Source: Planococcus versutus (GTDB lineage: Bacteria; Bacillota; Bacilli; Bacillales_A; Planococcaceae). Taken from it: a stretch of DNA of 64,000 bases. Numbering within the stretch: position 1 is the stretch's first letter; each line of letters starts with the position of its first letter. The notes under the pieces were generated by a model. The model was not told the origin of the DNA, did not search any database, and was given only the letters and a program-made list of their open reading frames with translations. Positions 24,888 to 33,881 of this stretch are shown here, piece after piece. Made by a program: the position numbers and the translations under genes. The stretch covers positions 558,001 through 622,000 of the forward strand of contig NZ_CP016540.2 in the NCBI RefSeq assembly GCF_001186155.3, given 5' to 3'.

Positions 24888-26608
24888 TTAAAGTGTTAAA
24901 AAACTTAAGTCCGTATAAATGGATTGTTTTTAGCGTTATCGCCTTGGTATTTGCTCAATCCATGGCAGAGCTGTTTTTGCCGACATTGATGGCTGACATT
25001 ATTGATAATGGTGTTGTCAAAGGAGACATCCCGTATATTTGGAAAATTGGTTTATGGATGTTATTGGTATCAGCCATTGGTGCAACAGCAGCTGTTTTTG
25101 CGAGTTTTTACTCTTCTAAAGCGGCCATGGGACTTGGTCGTGACTTGCGACAAAAAGTCTTCAAGCATGTGGGGCAATTTTCACTTCAAGAGTTTGACGA
25201 AGTGGGAACGGCATCGCTGATTACACGTACGACAAACGATATTACACAAGTGCAACAAGTAACCATTATGATGTTGCGCATGGTCATTAGTGCACCGATT
25301 ATGTTAGTCGGCGGAGTCATACTAGCGGTTTCAAAAGACGCGAAACTATCGCTCGTTATTATCGGTGCTATGCCATTTTTGGTTATTGCGATTTTGTTGA
25401 TCTTGAAATACGCAATGCCATTGTTCCAACAAGTTCAGAAAAAAATAGACGGCTTAAACCTAGTAGTGCGTGAAAACTTAACTGGTATTCGCGTCATTCG
25501 TGCGTTTAACCGTGAAACAGAAGAAAAAGCACGTCTTCAAACAGCTAATCGTGATTTAGCGGATGTGTCGATCAAAGTCAATAAAGTGATGGCATTTTTA
25601 ATGCCGGTCATGATGTTGGTGATGAACATTACCGTGGTTGCAGTTATTTGGTTTGGCGGAATTCGCATTAGTAATGGCGCCATGCAAATTGGTGATTTAA
25701 TGGCGTTTATTCAATACGTGATGATGATTATGTTTGCCTTACTGACGGCATCGTTTATGTTCGTGATGATTCCACGTGCTGCCGTGTCAGCTAAACGAAT
25801 CAATGAAGTACTAGAAATGCAGCCAGCGTTTAAAGATGACGGAACCCAAAAAGCCAATCTTGCCCGCGGGACTTTAGAATTTGAAGACGTCACTTTCTAC
25901 TACCCAGGAGCAGAAGAAGCTGCGCTATCGCATATTAGTTTTACTGCAAAACCAGGTGAAATCACAGCAATTATTGGAGGAACAGGTTCTGGGAAGTCGA
26001 CACTTGTAAATCTTGTACCACGCTTTTATGAGGTAAAGAGCGGAACGATTCGCGTTAACGGTGTTGACATTCGTAAAGCTCCTCAACAAGAAATTCGTTC
26101 GAAAATTGGTTTTGTGCCACAAAAATCGGTATTGTTCACCGGATCTATTGCGGACAATATTCGCTTTGGAAAACAAGACGCCAGTGAACAAGAGCTAAAA
26201 AATGCTGCAGCGATTGCACAAGCAACAGAGTTTATTGACCACATTGAAGGTGGGTATTCAGCTAGTGTTGAACAAGGCGGTTCGAATTTATCAGGCGGTC
26301 AAAAGCAACGGTTATCCATTGCTCGTGCATTGATTCGCAAACCGGACTTGTATATTTTTGATGATAGTTTTTCGGCACTCGATTTCAAAACGGATGCCAA
26401 ACTGCGAAAAGCATTAGAAAACGAAACAAAACATGCAACGGTGCTACTCGTAGCACAACGTGTAAGTACAGTAGTTGACGCAGATCGCATTATCGTTTTA
26501 GAAAAAGGCGAAATGGTGGGCATAGGTACACATAAAGAACTCTTAGAGAATAACGAAGTGTATCGTGAAATTGCCTTATCTCAATTGTCAGAGGAGGAAA
26601 TCGCATGA
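24884..26608 (+). CDS. Heterodimeric ABC exporter subunit, YfiB-like, with degenerate ATP site
   Basis: A 574-residue type IV ABC half-exporter: six transmembrane segments in the first about 310 residues, then a nucleotide-binding domain with Walker A G-G-T-G-S-G-K-S-T and signature L-S-G-G-Q-K-Q. Walker B ends F-D-D-S, with Asp where the catalytic Glu normally stands, and the switch His is replaced by Gln (V-A-Q-R). These are the marks of the degenerate half-site in heterodimeric exporters such as TM287/288 and B. subtilis BmrCD. Length agrees with B. subtilis YfiB. The partner is the next gene, overlapping by four bases. Confidence 0.87.
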   Translation: MIKVLKNLSPYKWIVFSVIALVFAQSMAELFLPTLMADIIDNGVVKGDIPYIWKIGLWMLLVSAIGATAAVFASFYSSKAAMGLGRDLRQKVFKHVGQFSLQEFDEVGTASLITRTTNDITQVQQVTIMMLRMVISAPIMLVGGVILAVSKDAKLSLVIIGAMPFLVIAILLILKYAMPLFQQVQKKIDGLNLVVRENLTGIRVIRAFNRETEEKARLQTANRDLADVSIKVNKVMAFLMPVMMLVMNITVVAVIWFGGIRISNGAMQIGDLMAFIQYVMMIMFALLTASFMFVMIPRAAVSAKRINEVLEMQPAFKDDGTQKANLARGTLEFEDVTFYYPGAEEAALSHISFTAKPGEITAIIGGTGSGKSTLVNLVPRFYEVKSGTIRVNGVDIRKAPQQEIRSKIGFVPQKSVLFTGSIADNIRFGKQDASEQELKNAAAIAQATEFIDHIEGGYSASVEQGGSNLSGGQKQRLSIARALIRKPDLYIFDDSFSALDFKTDAKLRKALENETKHATVLLVAQRVSTVVDADRIIVLEKGEMVGIGTHKELLENNEVYREIALSQLSEEEIA

Positions 26609-28428
26609 GTAGAATGGGTCCTCCACAAGGTGGGAATATGCCACCGCAAAAAGCGAAAAACTTCAAAGGGACGTTTCGACGTCTTGTATCTTATTTAAGA
26701 CCTCGCCGTAAAAAACTAGCAGCTGTCTTTATCGTTGCAATTCTCAGCACGGTATTTACAATTGTTGGTCCTAAAATTATGGGGATGGCCATTACTGAAT
26801 TATTCGAAGGTGCTTATGGACAACTGCAAGGCGTGCCAGGCGGCGGTATTGATTTTGGTGTCATCGGACAAATTCTGGCGCTGCTTGCAGGATTGTATGT
26901 ACTAAGTAGTATATTCAGTTATATTCAGCAATACATGATGTCTACAGTAGCGCAAGATACCGTCTACGATTTGCGACAAGACGTCAATAAAAAACTAGGG
27001 AAATTACCACTTAAATATTTTGATGGCCGATCAAACGGAGAAACTTTGAGTCGCATGACCAATGACATCGATACCATTGGCAGTACGTTGCAACAAAGCT
27101 TGACGCAATTTATTACGTCAATTGTGACCATCGTTGGGATATTGGTGATGATGTTAACCATCAGTCCATTATTAACATTGATCGCAGTGGTTAGCTTGCC
27201 GCTATCTCTGTTCGTTATCAAACCAGTCTTAAAAAGATCACAAAAGTATTTTGCCAGTCAACAAAAAAATCTGGGCCGTTTAAATGGGCACGTCGAAGAA
27301 ATGTACACAGGTCATCAAGTGGTCAAAGCGTTTGGACACGAAGAAAAGTCCAACGAACAATTTGATGCGGTCAACGAAGAACTATACGAAGCAGGACGCA
27401 AAGCGCAGTTTATTTCAGGCATCATTATGCCAATGATGACGTTAATCGGGAATTTAAGTTATGTCTTGATCAGTATTGTTGGAGGTATTTTGGTAACACA
27501 ACGTGCGATTTCCATTGGGGACATTCAAGCGTTTATCACGTATTCCAAACAGTTTACACAGCCTATTACGCAAACGGCGAATATTGCTAATATTATTCAA
27601 TCCACAATAGCGGCGGCTGAACGTGTGTTTGAATTGCTCGATGAAGAAGAAGAAATCACAGAAGTCACAACTTCAGTACTCGAACGTGCGAAAGGTGCTG
27701 TCGCTTTTGAAGACGTTGACTTTGGCTACGACAACGAATTGTTGATCGAAAAAATGAACATCGCTGTTTCACCAGGTCAAACGGTTGCCATCGTTGGACC
27801 AACGGGCGCTGGGAAAACAACGTTGATCAATTTATTGATGCGTTTTTATGAATTAAACGCAGGACGGATTTTGATCGATGGACTGGATTCGCGTAATATG
27901 TCGAGACACGAGTTGCGTCAAAACTTCGGAATGGTATTGCAAGACACATGGCTCTTTAACGGGACCATTCGCGATAATATTGCATACGGGAAAACAGGTG
28001 CAACAGAAGACGAAGTTCGAAAAGCAGCAAAAGCAGCACATGCCGATCACTTTATCCGCACCTTGCCAGACGGCTACGATACTATTTTAAATCAAGAAGT
28101 ATCAAATATTTCACAAGGACAAAAGCAGTTATTGACCATTGCACGTGCCATTCTTGCGGATCCACCTATCATGATTTTAGATGAAGCGACGTCAAGTGTG
28201 GATACACGTACAGAAATTTTTATTCAAAAAGCGATGAACCAATTAATGGCAGGACGCACAAGTTTTGTAATTGCGCATCGCTTGTCAACGATTAAAGACG
28301 CTGATTTGATCTTGGTTATGGATCAAGGAAAAGTGATTGAACAAGGCACACACCGACAACTGCTTGACAAAAACGGCTTTTACGCCGATTTGTATCAAAG
28401 TCAGTTTGCAGCAAAATTGGCTGTGTAA
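26605..28428 (+). CDS. Heterodimeric ABC exporter subunit, YfiC-like, with catalytic ATP-site residues
   Basis: A 607-residue half-exporter with a Pro/Gln-rich N-terminal tail, six membrane spans and a C-terminal ATPase. Walker A is G-P-T-G-A-G-K-T-T, Walker B I-L-D-E-A-T-S-S-V-D with the catalytic Glu, and the switch His is present (I-A-H-R). The signature is I-S-Q-G-Q-K-Q, deviating from LSGGQ, which pairs with the partner's degenerate site. Together with the preceding subunit it forms an asymmetric multidrug or lipid exporter controlled by the linked MarR protein. Length fits B. subtilis YfiC. Confidence 0.88.
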   Translation: MSRMGPPQGGNMPPQKAKNFKGTFRRLVSYLRPRRKKLAAVFIVAILSTVFTIVGPKIMGMAITELFEGAYGQLQGVPGGGIDFGVIGQILALLAGLYVLSSIFSYIQQYMMSTVAQDTVYDLRQDVNKKLGKLPLKYFDGRSNGETLSRMTNDIDTIGSTLQQSLTQFITSIVTIVGILVMMLTISPLLTLIAVVSLPLSLFVIKPVLKRSQKYFASQQKNLGRLNGHVEEMYTGHQVVKAFGHEEKSNEQFDAVNEELYEAGRKAQFISGIIMPMMTLIGNLSYVLISIVGGILVTQRAISIGDIQAFITYSKQFTQPITQTANIANIIQSTIAAAERVFELLDEEEEITEVTTSVLERAKGAVAFEDVDFGYDNELLIEKMNIAVSPGQTVAIVGPTGAGKTTLINLLMRFYELNAGRILIDGLDSRNMSRHELRQNFGMVLQDTWLFNGTIRDNIAYGKTGATEDEVRKAAKAAHADHFIRTLPDGYDTILNQEVSNISQGQKQLLTIARAILADPPIMILDEATSSVDTRTEIFIQKAMNQLMAGRTSFVIAHRLSTIKDADLILVMDQGKVIEQGTHRQLLDKNGFYADLYQSQFAAKLAV

Positions 28429-28541
28429 AACGAAAAGGTCTACTGCTTTGGCTATTTTTCGACAGCTGAGCAAAAACACGTTATGCTTACATTAGTTTAC
28501 TTGACCGCTCTAGCGGCAAGACAAACGGAAGGATGATTCAC

Positions 28542-28715
28542 ATGGCATTTCTAGACAAGCTCAACCAAATCAAAGACAAGTCGATCGAAAAAGGCAAAGC
28601 CCATTGGGAAGAAAACAAAGACGACTACAAAGAAAAAGCCACCACTTATAAAGAAAAAGCACTCGTCATGAAAGACGACGTTGCGAATAAAATAAAAGAA
28701 AAAACAAAAAAATGA
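28542..28715 (+). CDS. Small charged coiled-coil-like protein (57 aa)
   Basis: A 57-residue, very Lys/Glu-rich protein predicted to be one long amphipathic helix (repeats such as Y-K-E-K-A-T-T-Y-K-E-K-A). No membrane span. AAGGA eight bases before the ATG at 28542 fixes the start; an in-frame ATG three codons upstream is too close to the site. A strong terminator follows. The composition recalls CsbD/YtxH-type stress proteins but no family is assigned. Confidence 0.6.
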   Translation: MAFLDKLNQIKDKSIEKGKAHWEENKDDYKEKATTYKEKALVMKDDVANKIKEKTKK

Positions 28716-28726
28716 TTGATCGCATG

Positions 28727-28754
28727 GCCAAGCTAATAAAGCTTGGCTTTTTTT
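28727..28754 (+). terminator. Intrinsic terminator
   Basis: A perfect eight-pair stem (GCCAAGCT with AGCTTGGC) and T7. Confidence 0.9.
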
Positions 28755-28890
28755 GTGGAGTTTTTATTGTTTTTCACTAGTTAACGAGTGATGGAATGCA
28801 TTTTTTGACTTGATCGCAAGCTGTGGATCAAACGGAACTTAATTTCCAGCGGAACGTACAATAAAGAAGCACCAAGAGAGGAGCAAAGCC

Positions 28891-29292
28891 GTGCAAAATT
28901 TTACATTGTTCGTTAGTGTGGTGGGAACGATTGTGTTGATAGCGATGATTACTCCTTATTTTAACTGGTGGGTGAAAAGCCTTGTCGTCATTTATTACGG
29001 CAGCTTGTCTTTTATGTTTATCCACAAGTACACCACTATCAATGACACATATAAAGACATCGCACCTGTTCCTGCTGCCTACTGGGAAGAAAATTCGCAA
29101 TGGGTGTGGATTGCATCAAATCTGATTTTTTGGCCATTCGGAATAATTTTGTTGTATCTTTCTTACCGTGGATTTCAACGAGTTCAAACGCTTCCTGCTA
29201 AAATCTTCATTGCTAGTGGACTTTTGCTAGGGGCTTTACTGATATTGTTCTTTAAATTCGTCTTTAATCTTGAGTACGGTTACCGTCCATAA
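28891..29292 (+). CDS. Hypothetical membrane protein (133 aa)
   Basis: A 133-residue protein with about four hydrophobic segments (near residues 5-22, 28-45, 70-90 and 103-122) separated by short polar loops; the loop around residues 48-68 contains conserved-looking aromatic and acidic residues. The start is GTG preceded by GAGAGGAG. It lies upstream of the flotillin gene on the same strand, in the place where an NfeD/YuaF protein is often found, but it does not look like NfeD. Function unknown. Confidence 0.6.
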   Translation: MQNFTLFVSVVGTIVLIAMITPYFNWWVKSLVVIYYGSLSFMFIHKYTTINDTYKDIAPVPAAYWEENSQWVWIASNLIFWPFGIILLYLSYRGFQRVQTLPAKIFIASGLLLGALLILFFKFVFNLEYGYRP

Positions 29293-29404
29293 AAATTTTT
29301 TACTTTTTTTGAAACATTTAGACAATATAACCGTATTAAGACTATAGACGCTAATACATAAAAAAATGAGTTGCGTCAATCAGCCAAAAGGGAGTGGGAA
29401 AAGC

Positions 29405-30889
29405 ATGCAATCAATAGGAGTTATTACTGTCGTTATCGCATTAGTCATTATCGCTGCACTCGCAGGACTTGGGTATTTTTTCTGGATGAAAGTTCGTTAC
29501 CGCACGGCAAAATCCAATGAAGCGTTAATCATTACTGGACCGAAACTAGGAGACCCCGCAAAAGACACCAATATTTTCACTGACGACGAAGGACGTTCGA
29601 TGAAAATCATTCGAGGTGGCGGTTATTTATTGAGACGTTTCCAAACGTCCACGCCAGTTAGTTTAACGTCGTTTCAGTTGAAACTTGCAACACCACGCGT
29701 TTACACCAATGCGGGTGTGCCAATTGTGGCGGATGCGGTAGCAATGGTCAAAGTAGCGGACACATTAAACGGCATTGCCAATTACGCTGAGCAGTTTCTT
29801 GGAAAAAAACAAGAGGAAATTGAAATAGAGATTATTGAAGTGCTTGGCAGTAACTTACGTGCGATCCTGTCGAAAATGACCGTAGAAGACATCAACAGCG
29901 ACCGCGAGAAATTCAACACGGACGTACAAGACATCGCACAAAAACAACTCGACTTGATGGGCTTTAAAATCACTTCGCTCGGCTTGACCGATTTGCGAGA
30001 TGCGGATGAAAATAACGGATACTTGGAGAACTTAGGTCGACCGCGTATCGCAGAAGTGCGGAAACTTGCTGAAATCGCCGAAGCCAATACGGAACGTGAA
30101 ACACGTATTCACCGTGCGCAAACCGATCAAGAAGCGAAAGAAGAAGAATACTTGCGCCAAATTTCTACCGCTCAGTCGAAAAAAGAAAAAGACATTAAAG
30201 ACGCCGCATTTAAAGAAGAAACCGAACGTGCACGCGCCAAGTCGGAACAATCGTATGAGTTGGAAAAAGCCAAGCTGGCAATGGAAATTCAAGAAGAGCA
30301 ACTAAACTTGGAATTCGTGGCAAGAGAACGTGCTGTTAAATTAGAAGAAGAAGAAAGTAAAGTTCGTAAAACAAAAGCAGACGCCACGTACTATGAAACC
30401 ACACGTTCCGCTGAAGGAGACGCGCGTCGTGCTGTGGTTGATGGAGAAGCGAAAGCTAAAATCAGACGTGACGAAGGAGCTGCAGAAGCAGAAGTGATCC
30501 GCGAACGCGGTAAAGCTGAAGCCGAGTCCCGCAAATTGCTTGCTGAAGCAATGGAAGAACACGGCGACGTCATCATCACCGAAAAACTAATCGATATGCT
30601 GCCAGTCTTTGCTGAAAAAGTAGCCTTGCCACTGAGCAACATCGAATCGGTGAAAATCATTGATTCTGGCAATGGCCAAGGCATTCCGTCGTTCGGCCGA
30701 AGCGTCACGAAAACCATGGTTGACATGCAAGAGCCACTCAAAGAAATGACCGGCATCGACATTGGAGAGTTATTGAAGTCTTACGTCAATCGCAACACAA
30801 AGCCTGCAGAACAAGCACCGGTCGCGACAATGCCCATGTTACAAAAAGAAGAAGTCGAGGATTCGACTACATCCCCTGAAGAGCTATAG
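29405..30889 (+). CDS. floT: Flotillin-family protein (FloT/YuaG-like)
   Basis: A 494-residue protein with an N-terminal membrane helix (about residues 5-25), an SPFH/band-7 domain (about 28-200), and a long coiled coil rich in Glu/Ala/Lys/Arg (about 210-400) with the E-A-E-x-R repeats typical of flotillins, then a C-terminal oligomerisation segment. Flotillins scaffold functional membrane microdomains and affect membrane fluidity and signalling. AAGGGAG precedes the ATG at 29405; the frame is open 13 codons further up without a better site. Length matches FloT of B. subtilis. NfeD is not next to it. Confidence 0.88.
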   Translation: MQSIGVITVVIALVIIAALAGLGYFFWMKVRYRTAKSNEALIITGPKLGDPAKDTNIFTDDEGRSMKIIRGGGYLLRRFQTSTPVSLTSFQLKLATPRVYTNAGVPIVADAVAMVKVADTLNGIANYAEQFLGKKQEEIEIEIIEVLGSNLRAILSKMTVEDINSDREKFNTDVQDIAQKQLDLMGFKITSLGLTDLRDADENNGYLENLGRPRIAEVRKLAEIAEANTERETRIHRAQTDQEAKEEEYLRQISTAQSKKEKDIKDAAFKEETERARAKSEQSYELEKAKLAMEIQEEQLNLEFVARERAVKLEEEESKVRKTKADATYYETTRSAEGDARRAVVDGEAKAKIRRDEGAAEAEVIRERGKAEAESRKLLAEAMEEHGDVIITEKLIDMLPVFAEKVALPLSNIESVKIIDSGNGQGIPSFGRSVTKTMVDMQEPLKEMTGIDIGELLKSYVNRNTKPAEQAPVATMPMLQKEEVEDSTTSPEEL

Positions 30890-30910
30890 AAGAATAGCAT
30901 GAAGTATAAA

Positions 30911-30957
30911 ACCCAGGTGGAAATTGCTTTTAAGAGCAATTTCCACCTGGGTTTTTC
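30911..30957 (+). terminator. Strong intrinsic terminator
   Basis: A perfect 18-pair stem (30911-30928 with 30935-30952) and T5 tail, downstream of the flotillin gene. Confidence 0.93.
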
Positions 30958-30983
30958 ATATTCCGTACTAGCTTGAAAATGTT

Positions 30984-31005
30984 TAACAGGTACACGTACG
31001 TGTTA
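30984..31005 (+). promoter_or_regulatory. Interrupted palindrome upstream of the TetR gene (probable operator)
   Basis: A 22-bp dyad of the form TAACA-n-GTAC-nn-GTAC-n-TGTTA, symmetric at 18 of 22 positions. It lies about 80 bp before the TetR-family gene, a typical autoregulatory position and size for TetR dimers. Confidence 0.6.
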
Positions 31006-31083
31006 AAAAAGACATGAACGCCAGATCTTTCTATGATAAACTATGTAAATCTTATATGGTTTGATTAAAAAGGAGGGATACAG

Positions 31084-31701
31084 ATGAAAGAAGAAAAAAA
31101 GAATGGCTATGTCATACGTGCAGAACGAACACGGAAAAAAATTCTAGATGCTGCTAGAGAGGTATTTAAAGAAAATGGTTTTAGAAATACGACCATCACA
31201 TTGATCGCTGAAACAGCAGAAGTGGGTTATGGAACTGTTTACTCTCATTTTAATAACGGAAAAGATGAAGTGCTCATGAACATCATGGAAGATATTATGG
31301 ATGACTTTTACCAAGTGGCTTCAGTAGCTTATACGCCAACTACGAAAGAAGATGCCCTTAAGTTTACAGAAAAAAACATTTCAGATTTTCTTGAATTGGC
31401 AATTGCGCATAAAGAATGGCTTGCTCTTTTTTATAAAGCCTTTGGTCACTCTGAAATGGTGCTTACTAGATGGGAAGAAATCACAGAACGCTTTATTGAA
31501 CGGATTTCTAAAAACGTAGACTTGGTTAAAGAAAGAGGATTGAGCCGAAACTCCGATTACAATTCGCGTATTGTAGCAGGCTCGCTGTACTATCCGGGTG
31601 AAAAGTTTTTATGGAAGATTGTTTTAGGGAACACGACTCAAGATCATACAGAAATCGCACGTAATATTGCTGAAATCTACAATTTTGGTTTGTATAAGTA
31701 A
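31084..31701 (+). CDS. TetR/AcrR-family transcriptional regulator
   Basis: A 205-residue regulator. The N-terminal helix-turn-helix reads A-R-E-V-F-K-E-N-G-F-R-N-T-T-I and continues to V-G-Y-G-T-V-Y-S-H-F, the TetR signature (about residues 22-62). The remainder is a helical ligand/dimerisation domain of no assigned class. AAGGAGGG precedes the ATG. It stands directly upstream of the dehydrogenase-TRAP operon in the same direction, separated by a weak terminator and a strong promoter with its own palindrome, so it is the likely regulator of that operon. Confidence 0.87.
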   Translation: MKEEKKNGYVIRAERTRKKILDAAREVFKENGFRNTTITLIAETAEVGYGTVYSHFNNGKDEVLMNIMEDIMDDFYQVASVAYTPTTKEDALKFTEKNISDFLELAIAHKEWLALFYKAFGHSEMVLTRWEEITERFIERISKNVDLVKERGLSRNSDYNSRIVAGSLYYPGEKFLWKIVLGNTTQDHTEIARNIAEIYNFGLYK

Positions 31702-31748
31702 GATTGAAAATCCGCTTTAACAAGCAGGGTTTTTTATTTTCAAAGAAG

Positions 31749-31777
31749 TTGACACGATGTCAATATCTTTGTACAAT
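31749..31777 (+). promoter_or_regulatory. Strong promoter with palindrome over the -35 box (dehydrogenase-TRAP operon)
   Basis: TTGACA (31749-31754), a 17-bp spacer and TACAAT (31772-31777) form a near-consensus sigma-A promoter. TTGACA-CGA-TGTCAA (31749-31763) is a perfect inverted repeat covering the -35 element, suited to repression by the adjacent TetR protein. Confidence 0.75.
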
Positions 31778-31820
31778 AAATTAACAGAAAATATTGAAAA
31801 ATAGAAAGAGGGGTCAATTC

Positions 31821-32882
31821 ATGTGGATTGAACAAAACCAATTAGATATCAAAACCATTAAATACATTGATGAAAAGGGAAAAGCGCTACAGACAGATAT
31901 TTCACTAAGTGAGCAGCAACTTCTTGAAATGTACAAGGGAATGGTAAAAGCTCGAGTTTTTGATGTGCGAGCTATGAAACTGCAGCGACAAGGAAGAATC
32001 GGAACGTATGCACCTTTACAAGGACAAGAAGCTGCACAAATTGGAAGCGCTTACGCGACGGGTGAAAAGGATTGGATTTATCCAAGCTACAGAGAGATAG
32101 GAGTCTCTATCATGAAAGGAATGCCTATGGAAAGACTCTTTATGTATACAATGGGCCACTTAGAAGGACTGGCTCAACATGCAGCTAATGTCTTTCCTGT
32201 TCAAATCATTATCGGAGCGCAATACCTCCACGCAGTAGGCGGAGCATGGGCAAGTCAATATCAAAAAGAAGACAGTGTAGCAGTTGCCTATATTGGAGAT
32301 GGTGGAACTTCAGAAGGAGATTTTCACGAAGCACTTAATTTTGCAGGTGTTTACAAATTACCGATTGTATTTGTTGTCCAAAACAATCAATGGGCAATCA
32401 GTGTGCCGTTTGAAAAACAAACGGCCAGTAAAACAATTGCTCAAAAAGCTTTAGCGTACGGCATTACGGGTGTGAGAGTAGATGGCAATGATGTAGTTGC
32501 CATGTACATGACGATGAAACAAGCAATTGAAAAAGCAAAAGCTGGTGAGCCGGTATTGATCGAAGCGGTTACATTCAGACAAGGACCTCATACTACGGCG
32601 GATGATCCAACAAAATACCGCCTACCCGATGAAGAGTCAGAGTGGGGTGAGAAAGACCCGTTAGTTCGTATAAAAAAATACTTAACAGAATCAGGTAGTT
32701 GGAATGAAGAAAAAGACCAACAGCTATTTGATGAAATGGCAGAATTGGTGACACAGGCATTTACTAAAGCACAATCAGAGGAACCAAGCCAATTAACGGA
32801 TGTATTTGAACATATCTATAAAGAAAAAACACCGCAGTTAGTAGAACAGCAAGTACAAGCGGAAGGAGAGAAGCGTCCATGA
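31821..32882 (+). CDS. 2-oxoacid dehydrogenase E1 component, alpha subunit (PdhA-like)
   Basis: A 353-residue thiamine-diphosphate-binding subunit. The ThDP motif runs from G-D-G-G-T-S-E-G (residues 159-166) to N-N (188-189), coordinating Mg and the diphosphate. The N-terminal region (Y-A-P-L-Q-G-Q-E-A-A-Q-I-G) and Y-P-S-Y-R-E match PdhA/BkdA1-type E1 alpha. It decarboxylates a 2-oxoacid together with the beta subunit encoded next. AGAGGGG precedes the ATG at 31821. The substrate (pyruvate, branched-chain 2-oxoacid or acetoin) is not certain; the Firmicute-type sequence is closest by eye to PdhA. Confidence 0.87.
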   Translation: MWIEQNQLDIKTIKYIDEKGKALQTDISLSEQQLLEMYKGMVKARVFDVRAMKLQRQGRIGTYAPLQGQEAAQIGSAYATGEKDWIYPSYREIGVSIMKGMPMERLFMYTMGHLEGLAQHAANVFPVQIIIGAQYLHAVGGAWASQYQKEDSVAVAYIGDGGTSEGDFHEALNFAGVYKLPIVFVVQNNQWAISVPFEKQTASKTIAQKALAYGITGVRVDGNDVVAMYMTMKQAIEKAKAGEPVLIEAVTFRQGPHTTADDPTKYRLPDEESEWGEKDPLVRIKKYLTESGSWNEEKDQQLFDEMAELVTQAFTKAQSEEPSQLTDVFEHIYKEKTPQLVEQQVQAEGEKRP

Positions 32883-33859
32883 CGATGATGACTATAGTTC
32901 AAGCGATCAATCAAGCACTTGAAAGTGAAATGGAAAAAGATGAACGAATTATTTTACTGGGAGAAGACATTGGTAAAAATGGCGGTGTCTTTCGCGTGAC
33001 CGATCGATTGTTTGAAAAGTTTGGCGAACGCCGTGTAGTAGATACACCCATTGCAGAATCGGCCATTATTGGCGCAGCTGTTGGGATGGCTGCGAGAGGC
33101 TTGAGACCCATTGCTGAAATTCAATTTATGGGCTTTGTGTTCGAAGCAATGGATCAATTGGTAGCACAGGCTGCCCGTCTACGGTTCCGCTCAGGAGGAA
33201 CTCAAACAGCGCCGATGGTCATTCGAGTGCCATACGGCGGAGGCATCCGGGCACCAGAGTTGCATTCTGACTCTCTTGAAAGTGTATTTGCTCATTCGCC
33301 AGGACTGAAAATTGTCATGCCAAGTAGCCCGTACGACGCTAAAGGATTGTTAATTGCGGCCATGCGTGACCCGGATCCGGTATTGTTTCTAGAGCCTATG
33401 AAGCTATATCGTGCTTTTCAAGAAGAAGTGCCAGAAGAAGAGTACACAGTTGAAATTGGCAAAGCCAATAAGCTGCGTGAAGGAGAAGACCTTACAATTA
33501 TTACGTGGGGACCGCCGGTTTATACCGTTAAAGCGGTAGCAGAAAAATGGTGGACAGAAAAAGGCGTCTCCATCGAAATTATCGATCTTAGAACGGTAGC
33601 ACCGCTCGATATAGAAACTATCATCGCTTCGGTAGAAAAAACCGAACACGTCATCATCGTGCACGAAGCGGTCAAAACCGGTGGAATCGGTGCCGAAATT
33701 GCAGCAGTGATTAGTGAGAAAGCATTATACAGTTTAGCAGCGCCTATTCTTCGCGTCGCAGGTTATGACACTCCGTATCCAACGGCAATGGTAGAAGAAG
33801 AGTGGCTGCCAAATGAAAAACGAATTAACGCGGCAATTACAGCTGTGTTGGAGGAATAA
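32879..33859 (+). CDS. 2-oxoacid dehydrogenase E1 component, beta subunit (PdhB-like)
   Basis: A 326-residue transketolase-like subunit. G-E-D-I-G-K-N-G-G-V-F-R-V-T (about residues 28-41), F-G-E-R-R-V-V-D-T-P-I-A-E (about 49-61) with its catalytic Glu, and P-Y-G-G-G-I-R-A-P-E-L-H-S-D-S carry the active-site residues. The start overlaps the alpha-subunit stop by four bases (ATGA), showing coupled translation. It forms the alpha2-beta2 E1 enzyme that transfers the decarboxylated acyl group to the lipoyl arm of the E2 encoded next. Confidence 0.9.
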   Translation: MTMMTIVQAINQALESEMEKDERIILLGEDIGKNGGVFRVTDRLFEKFGERRVVDTPIAESAIIGAAVGMAARGLRPIAEIQFMGFVFEAMDQLVAQAARLRFRSGGTQTAPMVIRVPYGGGIRAPELHSDSLESVFAHSPGLKIVMPSSPYDAKGLLIAAMRDPDPVLFLEPMKLYRAFQEEVPEEEYTVEIGKANKLREGEDLTIITWGPPVYTVKAVAEKWWTEKGVSIEIIDLRTVAPLDIETIIASVEKTEHVIIVHEAVKTGGIGAEIAAVISEKALYSLAAPILRVAGYDTPYPTAMVEEEWLPNEKRINAAITAVLEE

Positions 33860-33881
33860 CACAAAAGAAAGGAGGACTTAC

